Positions 18,191-26,700 are shown, numbered from the stretch's first letter. The stretch is DNA of 64,000 nucleotides from Paenibacillus sp. SY21-1 (GCF_005222705.1 NZ_STGF01000007.1:62001-126000); one strand, 5' to 3'. The notes: generated from the letters alone by a model not told the origin. Program-made: numbers and translations.

Positions 18191-19225
18191 TCAAGCGCCC
18201 TTGCCCAATCCGAGCGACAGCAAATAAAGCTCAAGGCCAAGCGTTTTTTCGATGACTCCCGTTTTCATCCGGTAATCTAGATCGGCGAGCGAATCAAGCA
18301 GAGCGCCTAGTCTGGCGGCGTTGAATTTGCGGCTTTTTTCCGCCGCTAGCTTGACGGCGTAAGGATGCAATCCCAGTTGACCGGCCATTTGCTGCGGAGA
18401 ATAGTGATGCTGCTCCAATTCTTTAATCTGAAGCATAATGCGCAATTGCCTGGCGATTAACGCAGCAATTTTAATCGGCTCCTCGCGCCTGACCAGCAGC
18501 TCCCGGTATAAACGAAGCGCACGATCTACCCTCAGCTCCGCAATGGCATCCACAAGAGCAAAGACATCCTCTTCGACGGTTGAAGCTGTCAGCAGCGCAG
18601 CTTGCTCGGAGTCGATCACTCCTCCCTCGCCGACATGGAGGCAAAGCTTGTCCACCTCCTGAGAGAGTTGCTGCATGCTATGGCCCACTCTCGCAAGCAG
18701 CAAATCGGCCGCATCCTCCGACATTTTCCGCTGCTGGCCTGCGGCACGCTTCAACATCCATTGTTTGAGCTGCGAGCTGTCCAGCTCAGGAAAAGGAACA
18801 AGCGAACCGCGCTCCTTTAACGTTTTGACCAATTTACGCCGTTCATCCAGCTTTTCCGCATGGACAACGACCATAATGACAGAGGTTTCAAGCGGGTTGT
18901 CGATATAACGCAATAGCTTTTCCGGATGGTGATCCAGCTTGCCGCCTTCCTTGCCGCCAGCGGCAAATACAACCGCATCTCTGACAACGATCAGCTTCCG
19001 CTCCACAAAAAACGGCAACGATTCGGCCTCCAGCACGATTTCGTCGAGCACCGTCTCGGACGTATCAAACTTGACGATGCCCAGCTCGCGCTCATCCTTC
19101 GTAAACAGCTTGTCCGCAGCCGCATCAATAAATTGCTGAAGCCTGAATCGATCCTTGCCATACAGCACATAAACCGGCCGGAATTTATTTTCTTTGATTT
19201 CCTTCAGCGCATCCTTGACATCCAT
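18191..19225 (-). CDS. holA: DNA polymerase III subunit delta HolA
   Basis: The delta subunit is part of the clamp loader; it binds and opens the beta sliding clamp. The 344-residue product has the family N terminus (PVYVLYGKDRFRLQQFID), a RecA-like AAA+ fold without a working Walker A motif as expected for delta, and the C-terminal domain around EPIKIAALIARQLRIM and HPYAVKLAAEKSRKF. It lies between rpsT and comEC in the conserved order, with the sigma/anti-sigma pair inserted on the comEC side. It corresponds to YqeN of Bacillus subtilis. Confidence 0.94.
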   Translation of the reverse strand: MDVKDALKEIKENKFRPVYVLYGKDRFRLQQFIDAAADKLFTKDERELGIVKFDTSETVLDEIVLEAESLPFFVERKLIVVRDAVVFAAGGKEGGKLDHHPEKLLRYIDNPLETSVIMVVVHAEKLDERRKLVKTLKERGSLVPFPELDSSQLKQWMLKRAAGQQRKMSEDAADLLLARVGHSMQQLSQEVDKLCLHVGEGGVIDSEQAALLTASTVEEDVFALVDAIAELRVDRALRLYRELLVRREEPIKIAALIARQLRIMLQIKELEQHHYSPQQMAGQLGLHPYAVKLAAEKSRKFNAARLGALLDSLADLDYRMKTGVIEKTLGLELYLLSLGLGKGA

Positions 19226-19445
19226 ATGTTCCCCACCTTTTAGAATCCAAGCCCCGCTCCATACAGCAACAAAGGGATGAGCCGATTGCAGGCACCATCC
19301 CTTTGCCGAACATCTATATAAACACCCGCAGGCTGGCCCATGGTGCCGTGCTGCGAATGGTCATACGACGTTAAGGCCTCGCCGTTGACACTTTTCATAC
19401 TCCACTATACGCAATTGCGGATGAAAGTGTGCATGCATTCTAATA

Positions 19446-20537
19446 TTATTGCACAGCCTTCTTGTCTTCGCCAGTGGCAATGTCGAGGACAAAAGCTTCG
19501 ATAGCGCCTTGCTCCAGCTGCACTTCATAATGAAGCTTCGCGCTGTCTTCCGACCAGACCAAATTGCTCAGGCTGCCGTTCTTGCGGGTAGATTCCAGCA
19601 CCAGCGACTGATCCTCCGTGTTGTAAATGCGAATCTGAAAGCCTTCCGCGCTAGCATTATATTTGCCGTCAGGCGAAGCGACCGCCGGCGCGGCGGCAGG
19701 AGCGAAGCCGGTCACAGGCTCATCGTTCGAGCTCTTGTTGCCATTCTCCAGCGATCCGCTCTCTTCGACGGGCGCTGCAGCCGCTCCCGCGCCAATGGCG
19801 GCATCCGAGTCCTCGCTTGCTTGAGGGACGAACGTAGGCACTCCTTCGCCGGTCACTACTGCCTTCGGCTCGTCCTGGGCACTCCGTTCTTCTATCCTTG
19901 TCCCCTGACCGGAAGCTGCTCCATCGCCGGTTGAAGGGTCCGCTCCGCCGCTTGCCTGCCCATCCGGGCTTGGCTCGCTGCTATGCTTTTGCATAGACTC
20001 CAGCCTTACATCGGCTTGAGTCTCCTCTTTCTCTTGCATGTAAAACTGCAGCGTTTGATCCTCGGCAAGCCCCTCCGTCGCATTGTCGTCGGACTGTCTG
20101 CTTTCTGCCGAATACGAATTGCTTAGATCATGGGACACATTTCCCTTGTAGGTGACCAAAAATAGCCCCGCTACAATACCAGCGGCAATCACACCGCCGG
20201 CTATTCGCATCGACGGCCAGCGCCGCGTCCGCTTCTCGCGTCTTGCCGGAGCCGCCGGCTCCTCTTTATCCGCCAAACGATTCGTCTCTGCAGCAGCTTC
20301 CTGCCTGCCGGTTAACTCGATTTGCTCCAATTGCGGCATAATGGCATCCACCAGGCTGTAGCTTGGCGCAACCTTCGGCAAACTGGTCAACTCGGCGGAT
20401 AACAGCTGGAGACGCTCAAGCATTGCTGCACAGTCCGGACATTGTCTCGTATGATGCATCAGAACTTCCATCTCGCTATCGGTGAGATCATTATCTAGTT
20501 GACGTTGCATCAGTTCCATCACCTCTGGACAATTCAT
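19446..20537 (-). CDS. Zinc-finger anti-sigma factor, membrane-anchored
   Basis: The 363-residue protein would hold the adjacent sigma factor inactive at the membrane until a signal triggers its loss. The N terminus has the zinc anti-sigma (ZAS) motif HHTRQCPDCAAML near residues 27-39 (H-x3-C-x2-C). One membrane segment (GGVIAAGIVAGLFLVTY, about residues 133-149) is followed by a long, low-complexity, Glu/Ser/Gly/Pro-rich extracellular region and a C-terminal beta-rich domain with YNTEDQSLVLEST. Its ATG overlaps the sigma stop codon (ATGA), so the two are translationally coupled. The extracellular domain would be the sensor; its signal is unknown. Confidence 0.87.
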   Translation of the reverse strand: MNCPEVMELMQRQLDNDLTDSEMEVLMHHTRQCPDCAAMLERLQLLSAELTSLPKVAPSYSLVDAIMPQLEQIELTGRQEAAAETNRLADKEEPAAPARREKRTRRWPSMRIAGGVIAAGIVAGLFLVTYKGNVSHDLSNSYSAESRQSDDNATEGLAEDQTLQFYMQEKEETQADVRLESMQKHSSEPSPDGQASGGADPSTGDGAASGQGTRIEERSAQDEPKAVVTGEGVPTFVPQASEDSDAAIGAGAAAAPVEESGSLENGNKSSNDEPVTGFAPAAAPAVASPDGKYNASAEGFQIRIYNTEDQSLVLESTRKNGSLSNLVWSEDSAKLHYEVQLEQGAIEAFVLDIATGEDKKAVQ

Positions 20538-21082
20538 CCCCGGACACCACCTTTCTGATAATCATGGAGTAACGTTTGCAGTTGCTGCCTAGCTCTAAAT
20601 AGATATGACTTCACCGTATTCAGAGGCAAATCGAGTGAATCGGCAATTTCATTATAGGAAAAATCCTGCAAATACCTGAGTACGACCACTGCGCGATGAT
20701 GCTCCGGCAGCTTGTCGATGGCATCGCGAATATCCTTGACGGCGTAGGCGGACATGACTTCATCCTCTACGTTCTGCTTCTCATGAAACACCATATCGTG
20801 CTCTTCAATAGAAACCGTCGGCTTGCTTCTTCTAAACTTGTCAATGCAAATGTTGGTTACAATACGTTGTATCCATGTTTTGAATTGGGCTTTCTCTTCG
20901 TACGAGCCTATTTTGGTATAAATGCGGATCAACGCCTCTTGAGCGGCGTCAAGCGCGTCCTGCTCATTGTTCAATATATAATAGGCTGTCCGATATACAT
21001 GCGTTTCAATCTCCCGCAACAGAGTAATTAATGCATCGCGATCTCCCGACTGTGCGGCTCGGATGAGGTCCGGCTCCACCAC
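20534..21082 (-). CDS. ECF-type RNA polymerase sigma factor
   Basis: The product, about 182 residues, is an extracytoplasmic-function sigma factor. Region 2 spans DALDAAQEALIRIYTKIG and the TWIQRIVTNICIDKFRRSKP stretch; region 4 has the helix-turn-helix LPEHHRAVVVLRYLQDFSYNEIA. I prefer the GTG at 21082 (GTGGTGGAGCCGGAC), 7 bases after GAGGGGG; upstream in-frame ATG at 21139 lacks a site. It is coupled to the membrane anti-sigma factor that follows. The pair lies between holA and comEC, a place not seen in Bacillus subtilis, so it is a lineage-specific insertion in the core order. Confidence 0.93.
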   Translation of the reverse strand: MVEPDLIRAAQSGDRDALITLLREIETHVYRTAYYILNNEQDALDAAQEALIRIYTKIGSYEEKAQFKTWIQRIVTNICIDKFRRSKPTVSIEEHDMVFHEKQNVEDEVMSAYAVKDIRDAIDKLPEHHRAVVVLRYLQDFSYNEIADSLDLPLNTVKSYLFRARQQLQTLLHDYQKGGVRG

Positions 21083-21382
21083 AAAAGATCCCCCTCTCTT
21101 GCAACCTCTCTGACGGAATGGCTGCGATAAATGTTGCACATAAAAATATTAATTTTACAAAAAATAATGGAGAACAATCGATCTCATCTTTCTATAGGAA
21201 AAGACAGGAAACGGAGGGAATTCAGCCCTCCCGCAACCCGCAAGCTCACAGCCTCCCCCGGCGTGCAGACCCGCCCTTGCCATACTCTAGCTTCAAGAAT
21301 ACCAAAATTCTATTTAGCCGTATAGATGGGGGTTTTTGTTCTTCCTCGTCTTGCCGAATACAAATCAATCGCATACCGACTT
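21083..21382. other. Gap between comEC remnant and sigma factor gene
   Basis: No gene is supported. On the minus strand the gap should contain the sigma gene promoter; an AT-rich stretch (TTAATATTTTTATGTGCAACA) lies about 60 bases upstream of its start, but I could not match a definite -35/-10 pair. GGAGGG and CCCTCC around 21,214-21,230 can form a weak hairpin that might end a comEC transcript. Confidence 0.4.
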
Positions 21383-23040
21383 CTAAGGCTTGACTGCGCG
21401 AAGAGCAAGCTTCCCGCCGGCACTCGTCCTAAAGCTTATCTCTCCATTGCGATCCGTGCGCCAGACGGCAGTTCCTGCCTGCAAAAGTCTCGCAAGCGTA
21501 TCCGGATGCGGGTGCCCGTACGTGTTGGCGGCGCCTGCCGAAGCAACCGCTCCGAAAGGCCGATAATAAGCCAGCCACTCCGCACCGGTAGAATAACGGC
21601 TGCCATGATGCGCCATTTTCATGATGTCGACAGGCAAGGACGGCTCGCCATGTTTCAGCAGCCTCTGCCTTCGCACAATTTCCTCCTCCGTGCTTGCGCC
21701 GATGTCTCCCGTGAACAGAAACGATGCCTGCTGCATCGTAAGCTTGAGGACGACGCTATGCTCATTTTGCTCTTGCAGCGTGCGAACCCGCTTTTCAGGC
21801 GGCGGAGGCCAGAGCACCTCCAGCTCCGTTTGACCGTCCAGCTTTTCCATCATGCCCTCGTATGCGCCGTATAACGGAATGCCTCGGTCAAGCGCTAGCC
21901 GGAGCAGCGACTGCGCATCCCCTGCCTCCTTAACCGTTCCGTTCCACCAAATGCGGCGCACCGGTATCGTCTCCAGCACGGCCGCAAGCCCCCGGATATG
22001 ATCGCTGTCCAGATGGGATATGACGAGCAGATCGATTTCCCGTACGCCACGCTTCAGCAATAGCGGAACAAGCACCTTTTCCCCCACTTCAAAAGGATCG
22101 CTGCGGACCTTCCACTCCTCTCCGGGTCTGGCAAAAGACAAGGTGCCGCCTCCGTCAATCAGCATATGCTTGCCGGCAGGCGTACGAATATGAATTGCAT
22201 CGCCTTGCCCGACGTCAATAAAGCTGACGATCCCGCTGTTGCGCTGCCAAAAAGGCGAATACGCCCAGCCGAGCAGCAGGGCCAGCAGCGTAACGGTCAC
22301 AGCGAGCCGGGCTTGGACCGGGAAGCCCTCCCTTCTTGCCATGCCCTGCGGCATATTCGTTAATCGTTGAAGCGGGAGCGTATCGTCGCTCCGTCTTTCT
22401 GCGGCAATCCGCCGCGCTTTCCGCCGTGCGCCGTGCTTCCCCAGCAGATGGAAGGCTGCGCCGAGCAGCAAAAGCACAGACGTTACCCACCAGAGCGGAG
22501 GAGTCGCCCAGATCGTACGAAATCTGTCCGCTCGCGCCATATAATCGACCAGCGCGAACGTCCAGCGATTGGCATGCACGGATGCCCATGCGACTAGCCG
22601 CCCTCCTTCCTCCCACGGTACAGCGACAAGCAGCGCACCGGCTCCCAGCGGCATGACGATAAAGCTGATAAACGGAACAAGCACATAATTCGCCAATAAA
22701 GACAGCAAATGAAACTGATTGAAATAGTAAATGGTAACCGGGAAGGATACAGCCTGCGCTACGACCGTAACCGCCGCCAGATCAGCCAGCGCTTTATAGC
22801 GCTTTCCTTGCGGAAGCGCGGCACGAACGGGCGGCACACCAACGATAAGCCCAAGCGTAACGATAAAGGAAAGCTGGAAGCTTACATTTTCCAGCATATA
22901 GGGCTCCAACGCCAGCATGAGCAGCGCCGCAGCCGCAAGCAAATGCATGCCGTCCTTCAGCTTGCCGGCGCGCGCCGCAAGCAAGCCGAGCACGGCCATC
23001 AGCCCCGCTCGGATAACCGAAGGCGATGCTGTAAGCCACC
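21383..23040 (-). pseudogene. comEC: ComEC/Rec2 DNA-uptake channel, 5'-truncated by insertion
   Basis: ComEC forms the membrane channel that takes up single-stranded DNA during natural transformation. Present are the C-terminal half of the membrane 'competence' domain, beginning WLTASPSVIRAGLMAVLGLL, and the complete metallo-beta-lactamase-like domain (FIDVGQGDAIHI, HLDSDHIRG and MAHHGSRYSTG). Missing are the signal region, the N-terminal OB-like domain and the first membrane segments, roughly the first 250 residues. The reading frame stays open through the last comEC codons into foreign DNA and stops near 23,094. An internal ATG at 22,999 opens the remaining frame but has no ribosome site. 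The 5' part is not found up to 64,000, so the gene is split and almost certainly dead. Confidence 0.9.
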
Positions 23041-23205
23041 TTAAAGTTTGAAAAAATGAGATCGAAAAAACCGCGTAAAACGGTCTCTGTAATCACAAAA
23101 GTTGAACTGGATTTTGCACATACGTTGATAAAAGTGCGACGAATTCCCACTAAGTTTGATATCCGCCCACTTTCACCTTAGAACTTGATAAAGGTTGAAT
23201 TTTAC
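23041..23205 (+). repeat. Candidate transposon left end with repeated TnsB-site-like boxes
   Basis: Six related short boxes share a core TTGA with an A-rich flank: AAAGTTTGAAAAA (23,043), AAAGTTGAACTG (23,098), ACGTTGATAAAA (23,122), AAGTTTGATA (23,152), AACTTGATAAA (23,182) and AAGGTTGAATTT (23,191). They lie within 165 bases of the comEC break, the arrangement expected of multiple TnsB sites at a Tn7-like end. The boxes are degenerate and the region is AT-rich, so chance similarity is possible. Confidence 0.4.
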
Positions 23206-23215
23206 TACCGTAGCT

Positions 23216-23265
23216 ATTGAAAAAACTTTTTTCATTCTCATGAAAACGAAAAAAGTTTTTTCAAT
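23216..23265. terminator. Perfect 18-bp inverted repeat near the element left end
   Basis: ATTGAAAAAACTTTTTTC and its exact complement GAAAAAAGTTTTTTCAAT are separated by 14 bases. The arms hold T-runs on both strands, so it could stop transcription in either direction, for example insulating cargo from comEC. A role as a transposon-end structure is also possible. Confidence 0.6.
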
Positions 23266-23368
23266 CACCTGACAATTCACATTAGAACAGAAATAATTAT
23301 TACCACTCATAAAATCACAAAAATGAAGCATAATAAAATGTAAATTAAATATAAGGAGGAAGAATGAT

Positions 23369-23617
23369 TTGGATGACAACAATGTTGTTCCAATGAAGAC
23401 TGATGAAAAATCCACATCGTCCACTTCGCTTGAAAAAGAAAATGATTTACTTCGAACAAACTTGAATTCATTGCAAAGACGTAACAATGACCTTGAAAAA
23501 ATTAATGAAGGACTGTTAGAGATATCAAAACATCAAAGAGAAGAACACAATAAAATGGCAGCAAAGACGCAACAGCATAGCGGAGCAATCACAGGTTTAA
23601 ATAACAAGCGCCTTTAA
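23369..23617 (+). CDS. Small coiled-coil protein (82 aa), unknown
   Basis: The product begins MDDNNVVPMKTDEK and is dominated by a predicted coiled coil (LEKENDLLRTNLNSLQRR, then NNDLEKINEGLLEISKHQRE). It starts at a TTG 8 bases after AAGGAGGA, a strong ribosome site; the ATG six bases earlier opens a frame that stops after 10 codons. A strong terminator follows 11 bases after the stop. It is soluble, charged and without cysteine. I do not recognise a family. It is the first cargo gene inside the comEC junction. Confidence 0.6.
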   Translation: MDDNNVVPMKTDEKSTSSTSLEKENDLLRTNLNSLQRRNNDLEKINEGLLEISKHQREEHNKMAAKTQQHSGAITGLNNKRL

Positions 23618-23628
23618 TATATAAGCTC

Positions 23629-23680
23629 AAAATAAAACAGACATCATCATCGCCGTTGCTGATGGTGTCTGTTTTATTTT
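23629..23680 (+). terminator. Terminator after the coiled-coil gene
   Basis: AAAATAAAACAGACATCATCA and TGATGGTGTCTGTTTTATTTT form a 21-bp stem with a single G-T or mismatch position. T-runs flank both sides, so it can end transcripts in both directions. Confidence 0.9.
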
Positions 23681-23849
23681 CTTTGTATTGGAAGAATCCT
23701 AATCTGAAATCTCACTCGAGCCTTATTGAGTGCAAATTCTTGTGCATTTTATTGCACAGCTTAAAAATGAATCCTTCAGCAAGTGAGAAGCAAAAGCGCT
23801 AATCGTCTGATTGTGAATTTACTCATACATTTCAAGCAATTGCTACTCC

Positions 23850-24112
23850 TGTAAATTAATATCGCAAGATATTAAACGCTCAGCTCTTATTGAATGCAAT
23901 TTTGCAACTATTTCTTGCCGCTCAGATATTAACGCCTTATGAATTCTGTTATGACATACAACACACAGCGATACTATGGTTCATCTGATACAACCCCGCT
24001 TGGCTCACAATTATCAATTTGAGCTACTTCTTGATATGATTGGTCAATTCCCGAAATATCGAACAATTCATAAGCATATCTTCTCTTCTTTTTAATAATC
24101 ATAGGTAAAAAT
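23850..24112 (-). pseudogene. Degraded HNH endonuclease gene
   Basis: Read on the minus strand, one frame gives EVAQIDNCEPSGVVSDEP and a shifted frame continues IVSLCVVCHNRIHKALIS. Together they resemble the HNH core (H-H/D-I near a 'GG' turn, then N-L-v-s-L-C-x-x-C-H-x-x-x-H), with the two halves in different frames, the first His-His pair altered to Asp-Asn, and an upstream stop codon. The gene is a decayed HNH nuclease of the small stand-alone type found in phages and mobile elements. The flanking 170 bases on either side hold nothing else I can name. Confidence 0.55.
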
Positions 24113-24165
24113 CTACAGGCAAATAATTGGTCCCAAAGCTATATAAGAATACCCAAAAAATCATG

Positions 24166-24194
24166 TTGACAGGATAAATTTTGAATGTTACATT
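24166..24194 (+). promoter_or_regulatory. Promoter of the gene at 24,265
   Basis: A perfect -35 box TTGACA is followed after 17 bases by TACATT as the -10 box, about 70 bases before the ATG. Confidence 0.65.
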
Positions 24195-24264
24195 AAACGT
24201 ACCCCAGTCGGCATGCCGATTGAGATACTATGAATTGATGATTATCAAAGGAGGATGCATATCA

Positions 24265-24744
24265 ATGAAATTCTCTCCACAAGAAGTCTTGGATTACGTC
24301 AACTCTTTAGGCGGGAGGTTTACTCCCATTATTGTTCTCGAGATTTGCTCTCAGCCTAAATGTCAGGCACCGTTTTTCTCTACCGTGCAGGACAGTTCGA
24401 TGAGGCGCTCACAATCTGCTTCCGTGTACTGCCCGACATGCCGGGCAGAATTATTGAAAGAAACAAAACGCTTAAAAGCTATTGAGCGACGCAAAAGAAA
24501 CAAAGCATTGAATGTTAAGTCAAATAGTGATACATGGAGAAGACTTGGCGAGGTTGAAGAAATGTCTGATGAAGAAATTGACGCTGAGGTTGAATCCCCT
24601 TCCAGCGAGCTTGCTGACGAGATTGATGATATGCTTTCAGGCATACCTGATGCTATAAAAGAACCTGTATTGATTGGCTTTCCACGAGTACGGCGGTTGA
24701 TTGGGCAGGTGGATGCTGCAAAAAACGAGGAGGAACAGCAATGA
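24265..24744 (+). CDS. Hypothetical protein with zinc-finger-like cysteines (159 aa)
   Basis: The product starts MKFSPQEVLDYVNS and carries two cysteine pairs, CSQPKC near residues 29-34 and CPTC near 55-58, which could form one zinc-binding module. A basic stretch follows (KRLKAIERRKRNKAL), then an acidic, Glu/Asp-rich C terminus. This suggests a small nucleic-acid or protein-binding adaptor. The ATG at 24,265 follows AAAGGAGGATGCATATCA; an upstream in-frame ATG at 24,181 lies in the -10 region of the proposed promoter. A short reading frame overlaps its stop codon (ATGA), so the two may be one operon. Confidence 0.6.
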   Translation: MKFSPQEVLDYVNSLGGRFTPIIVLEICSQPKCQAPFFSTVQDSSMRRSQSASVYCPTCRAELLKETKRLKAIERRKRNKALNVKSNSDTWRRLGEVEEMSDEEIDAEVESPSSELADEIDDMLSGIPDAIKEPVLIGFPRVRRLIGQVDAAKNEEEQQ

Positions 24745-24921
24745 AAAAAAAACTTTGCTTATGTAATATTCTTACTCTCCACTAAGTTTCGTAACCATCC
24801 TGACACTCCTGCAGTTCTCAAGAGCCTAGCCTATTACGCAAACATTAAAAATAACAAAGGTGGATTCGATGGACATAACGTCGTCTTTCACCAAGATTAT
24901 ACTCACTACTTTGGTAAATGA
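24741..24921 (+). pseudogene. Short frame with A9 homopolymer, probably frameshifted
   Basis: The ATG overlaps the upstream stop (ATGA) and follows GAGGAGG. In frame it gives only 14 codons. One base fewer in the run of nine A directly after the ATG would open about 59 codons, giving NFAYVIFLLSTKF then DTPAVLKSLAYYANIK and ending at 24,921. Either the gene is broken, or transcriptional slippage on the A9 run makes the product, or the run was misread. The product is not recognised. Confidence 0.4.
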
Positions 24922-24929
24922 TATAGTTA

Positions 24930-24988
24930 TAAAAACAATCCACCATTTTTCTGGTTATCAAATGACCGAAAAATAGTGGATTGTTTTT
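24930..24988. terminator. Bidirectional terminator
   Basis: AAAAACAATCCACCATTTTTC pairs with GAAAAATAGTGGATTGTTTTT across a short loop with one bulge. It ends the plus-strand unit and also faces the minus-strand membrane-protein gene at 25,117. Confidence 0.85.
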
Positions 24989-25116
24989 CTTATTGCGGCA
25001 GCCATAATGCAGACAGAAAAAAATTTGGATATTGAATATAATAAATATTTGATCCACGTTACAAGCTGGTTTGTCTTTATTTATTATTTCATTTCATATT
25101 TTTGCATAGTTCTTTT

Positions 25117-25557
25117 CTAGTACCGCTTGCGTCGCCGACTATTACTACTATCATCCGTAAGTAAAGCATAGGCAAATACTGCAATTACGGATAGAACAAT
25201 TAATAGCCATGAGAAATAAATTAAAAAATAAACTCCAAGTCCTAAAACGATAATGCCAGTAGATACAAGTAAAATTTTGTTCCACACGTTCGAAAAATCA
25301 TCTATGTAAACCGAACGAATAGAACCCCCGGCTACAAATGCACAAAATAAAAATGCAAACATCGAGATCAGCGTAACCTTAAAATAATCAACAGGTGATT
25401 TGAAGTAGAACTTCACGAGCTCTACAAACGTTTCTGGCTTTGGAAGCGTACCGATTAATTCTATCGCATAATATGAAAGCAAGCATGTTGCCACAAATGC
25501 GGATAGATACATCCATCTGTTACGATGTTCATCAATCATTTCCAGTATCGAACTCAT
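25117..25557 (-). CDS. Small integral membrane protein (146 aa), unknown
   Basis: The product starts MSSILEMIDEHRNRWMY and has four hydrophobic segments: about residues 16-33 (YLSAFVATCLLSYYAIEL), 57-78, 88-112 and 113-133. It ends in a polar, basic tail (SSNSRRRKRY). The ATG at 25,557 follows GGAGGGACGATGT; the longer frame up to 25,671 has no ribosome site. It has no recognisable domain and could be a cargo membrane effector or an unrelated passenger. A terminator lies between it and the plus-strand unit to its left. Confidence 0.6.
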   Translation of the reverse strand: MSSILEMIDEHRNRWMYLSAFVATCLLSYYAIELIGTLPKPETFVELVKFYFKSPVDYFKVTLISMFAFLFCAFVAGGSIRSVYIDDFSNVWNKILLVSTGIIVLGLGVYFLIYFSWLLIVLSVIAVFAYALLTDDSSNSRRRKRY

Positions 25558-25732
25558 ACATCGTCCCTCCGATTTTTCAAAATAAAGCAGGAATTTGGCA
25601 TTACATAGAGAAGTTATTACTAAATTGTTTTTTGTTTTATCAGCCCTCGCCAAAGTCGTTGATAAAACCATCTATGTATAGCACCAAATTCCTGCTGGAA
25701 GCTCTTAACGGATTCGTTAAGGGTTTTTCTTT

Positions 25733-26392
25733 TTAGTACACATAACGAATAATGAAATCAGGATCAATCTGATAACCAAAGTTAACTGCAAACCGATTTG
25801 CATTTGCCAGATGGACGATCTGTTCGGTAATTTCCAGCCCATTTTCATCGCGTCCATGAGTCGCAGCTTCATCAATTTGGGCACCAACCGGCGCAAGGAA
25901 CGATACTTGCACACGACCTCCTTGCGGATAAAACGTCAATCCGTCAAAAGGAAGGCGGACTGCAAACTCAAATGCATTTGGCACGCCGTGAACAGGATAC
26001 AATTTATAGTCATAGCTAAGTAAGTAGGTATTCGGCGCATCTGGAATCGGAATCAACGGCGTCTTCTTCATAATTGCACGAAGCATAAACCGTGCAGCAT
26101 CTTTTTGAACCTCTTCCAGGTTTCCGCCCTGCGCTTGATCGCCAATGTCTTCTGTACCGGCAAGAATGTTCTCCTCTAGCGTTGGAAACATTTTGAGCCC
26201 CGTTGCATTAAACATCGCGAGCACTTCAGGAGGAACCGATACCCCAGATGGAACGTACCAGCTCACATCGGAGGGAAGCGGCTCGTCCAATACGAGTAGC
26301 GTCTGGACACTGACGGTATCCCATTTTCCGCCGTTATAACGGGACGTGCCATGAACAACAGCCGTAAGATCTTGCAATTTAATTTGTTTCAT
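25733..26392 (-). CDS. Hypothetical protein (about 219 aa) in an operon with a 56-aa protein
   Basis: The product begins MKQIKLQDLTAVVHGTS and appears soluble with mixed alpha/beta content and many prolines and glycines; PLIPIPDAPNTYLLSYDYKL and FDGLTFYPQGGRVQVSF are its most structured parts. No catalytic motif or membrane segment is visible and I cannot name the family. The ATG at 26,392 fits better than one 12 bases upstream, which abuts AAGGA. It follows the 56-aa gene by about 20 bases and shares its strong promoter. The pair is divergent from an XRE regulator, as in many phage and element control regions. Confidence 0.55.
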   Translation of the reverse strand: MKQIKLQDLTAVVHGTSRYNGGKWDTVSVQTLLVLDEPLPSDVSWYVPSGVSVPPEVLAMFNATGLKMFPTLEENILAGTEDIGDQAQGGNLEEVQKDAARFMLRAIMKKTPLIPIPDAPNTYLLSYDYKLYPVHGVPNAFEFAVRLPFDGLTFYPQGGRVQVSFLAPVGAQIDEAATHGRDENGLEITEQIVHLANANRFAVNFGYQIDPDFIIRYVY

Positions 26393-26414
26393 ATTTTTCA
26401 CCATTCCTTATCGT

Positions 26415-26585
26415 TTATTTTTCTTTTCTTACACCTTTAAATGGATCAGCACCGCTTGTCTTCTGGTCCATGAAGCGTCCTGTCGTCGTATCACGTTTAA
26501 CCCAGTTCCCGTTCGGTCCTTTGAACTGACTTCTTCCCGTGACTGCACCATGACGACCTCCGCCTGGTTTACCATTAGTAGCCAT
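26415..26585 (-). CDS. Conserved 56-aa protein with P-N-x-x-W-x-K-R-D and GRFMDQK motifs
   Basis: The short product, MATNGKPGGGRHGAVTGR at its N terminus, is rich in Gly, Arg and Lys and lacks a hydrophobic core, so it is likely unstructured. PNGNWVKRDTTTGRFMD and PFKGVRKEK are motifs I have seen in small uncharacterised bacterial proteins that recur next to accessory genes; the memory is not a family assignment. AGAGGAGGTC lies about 7 bases before the ATG, and the best promoter in this region drives it. It is the first gene of the 56-aa plus 219-aa operon. Confidence 0.7.
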   Translation of the reverse strand: MATNGKPGGGRHGAVTGRSQFKGPNGNWVKRDTTTGRFMDQKTSGADPFKGVRKEK

Positions 26586-26640
26586 TGGTATGACCTCCTC
26601 TCCCCTTGTGACATCCCATCATGTGTGATACACTGTCTTA

Positions 26641-26700
26641 TATCTGAAACACACCTGATACGAGTATTATAAACACACATCGTTTCAGTTGTCAAACGGT
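26641..26700. promoter_or_regulatory. Divergent promoter region with inverted repeat
   Basis: On the minus strand TTGACA (26,690-26,695) and TATAAT (26,666-26,671) are both perfect consensus boxes with an 18-base spacer, driving the 56-aa operon. CTGAAAC (26,644) and GTTTCAG (26,682) form an inverted repeat around the -10 box and GTGTGATACAC near 26,625 is a further small palindrome. These are candidate operators for the divergent XRE protein at 26,732. Confidence 0.72.

Noticed and set aside
22794..23150. 118-codon minus-strand frame spanning the comEC junction
   Set aside because: It runs in a different frame from comEC and joins chromosomal and foreign sequence; it has no domain and is a junction artefact.
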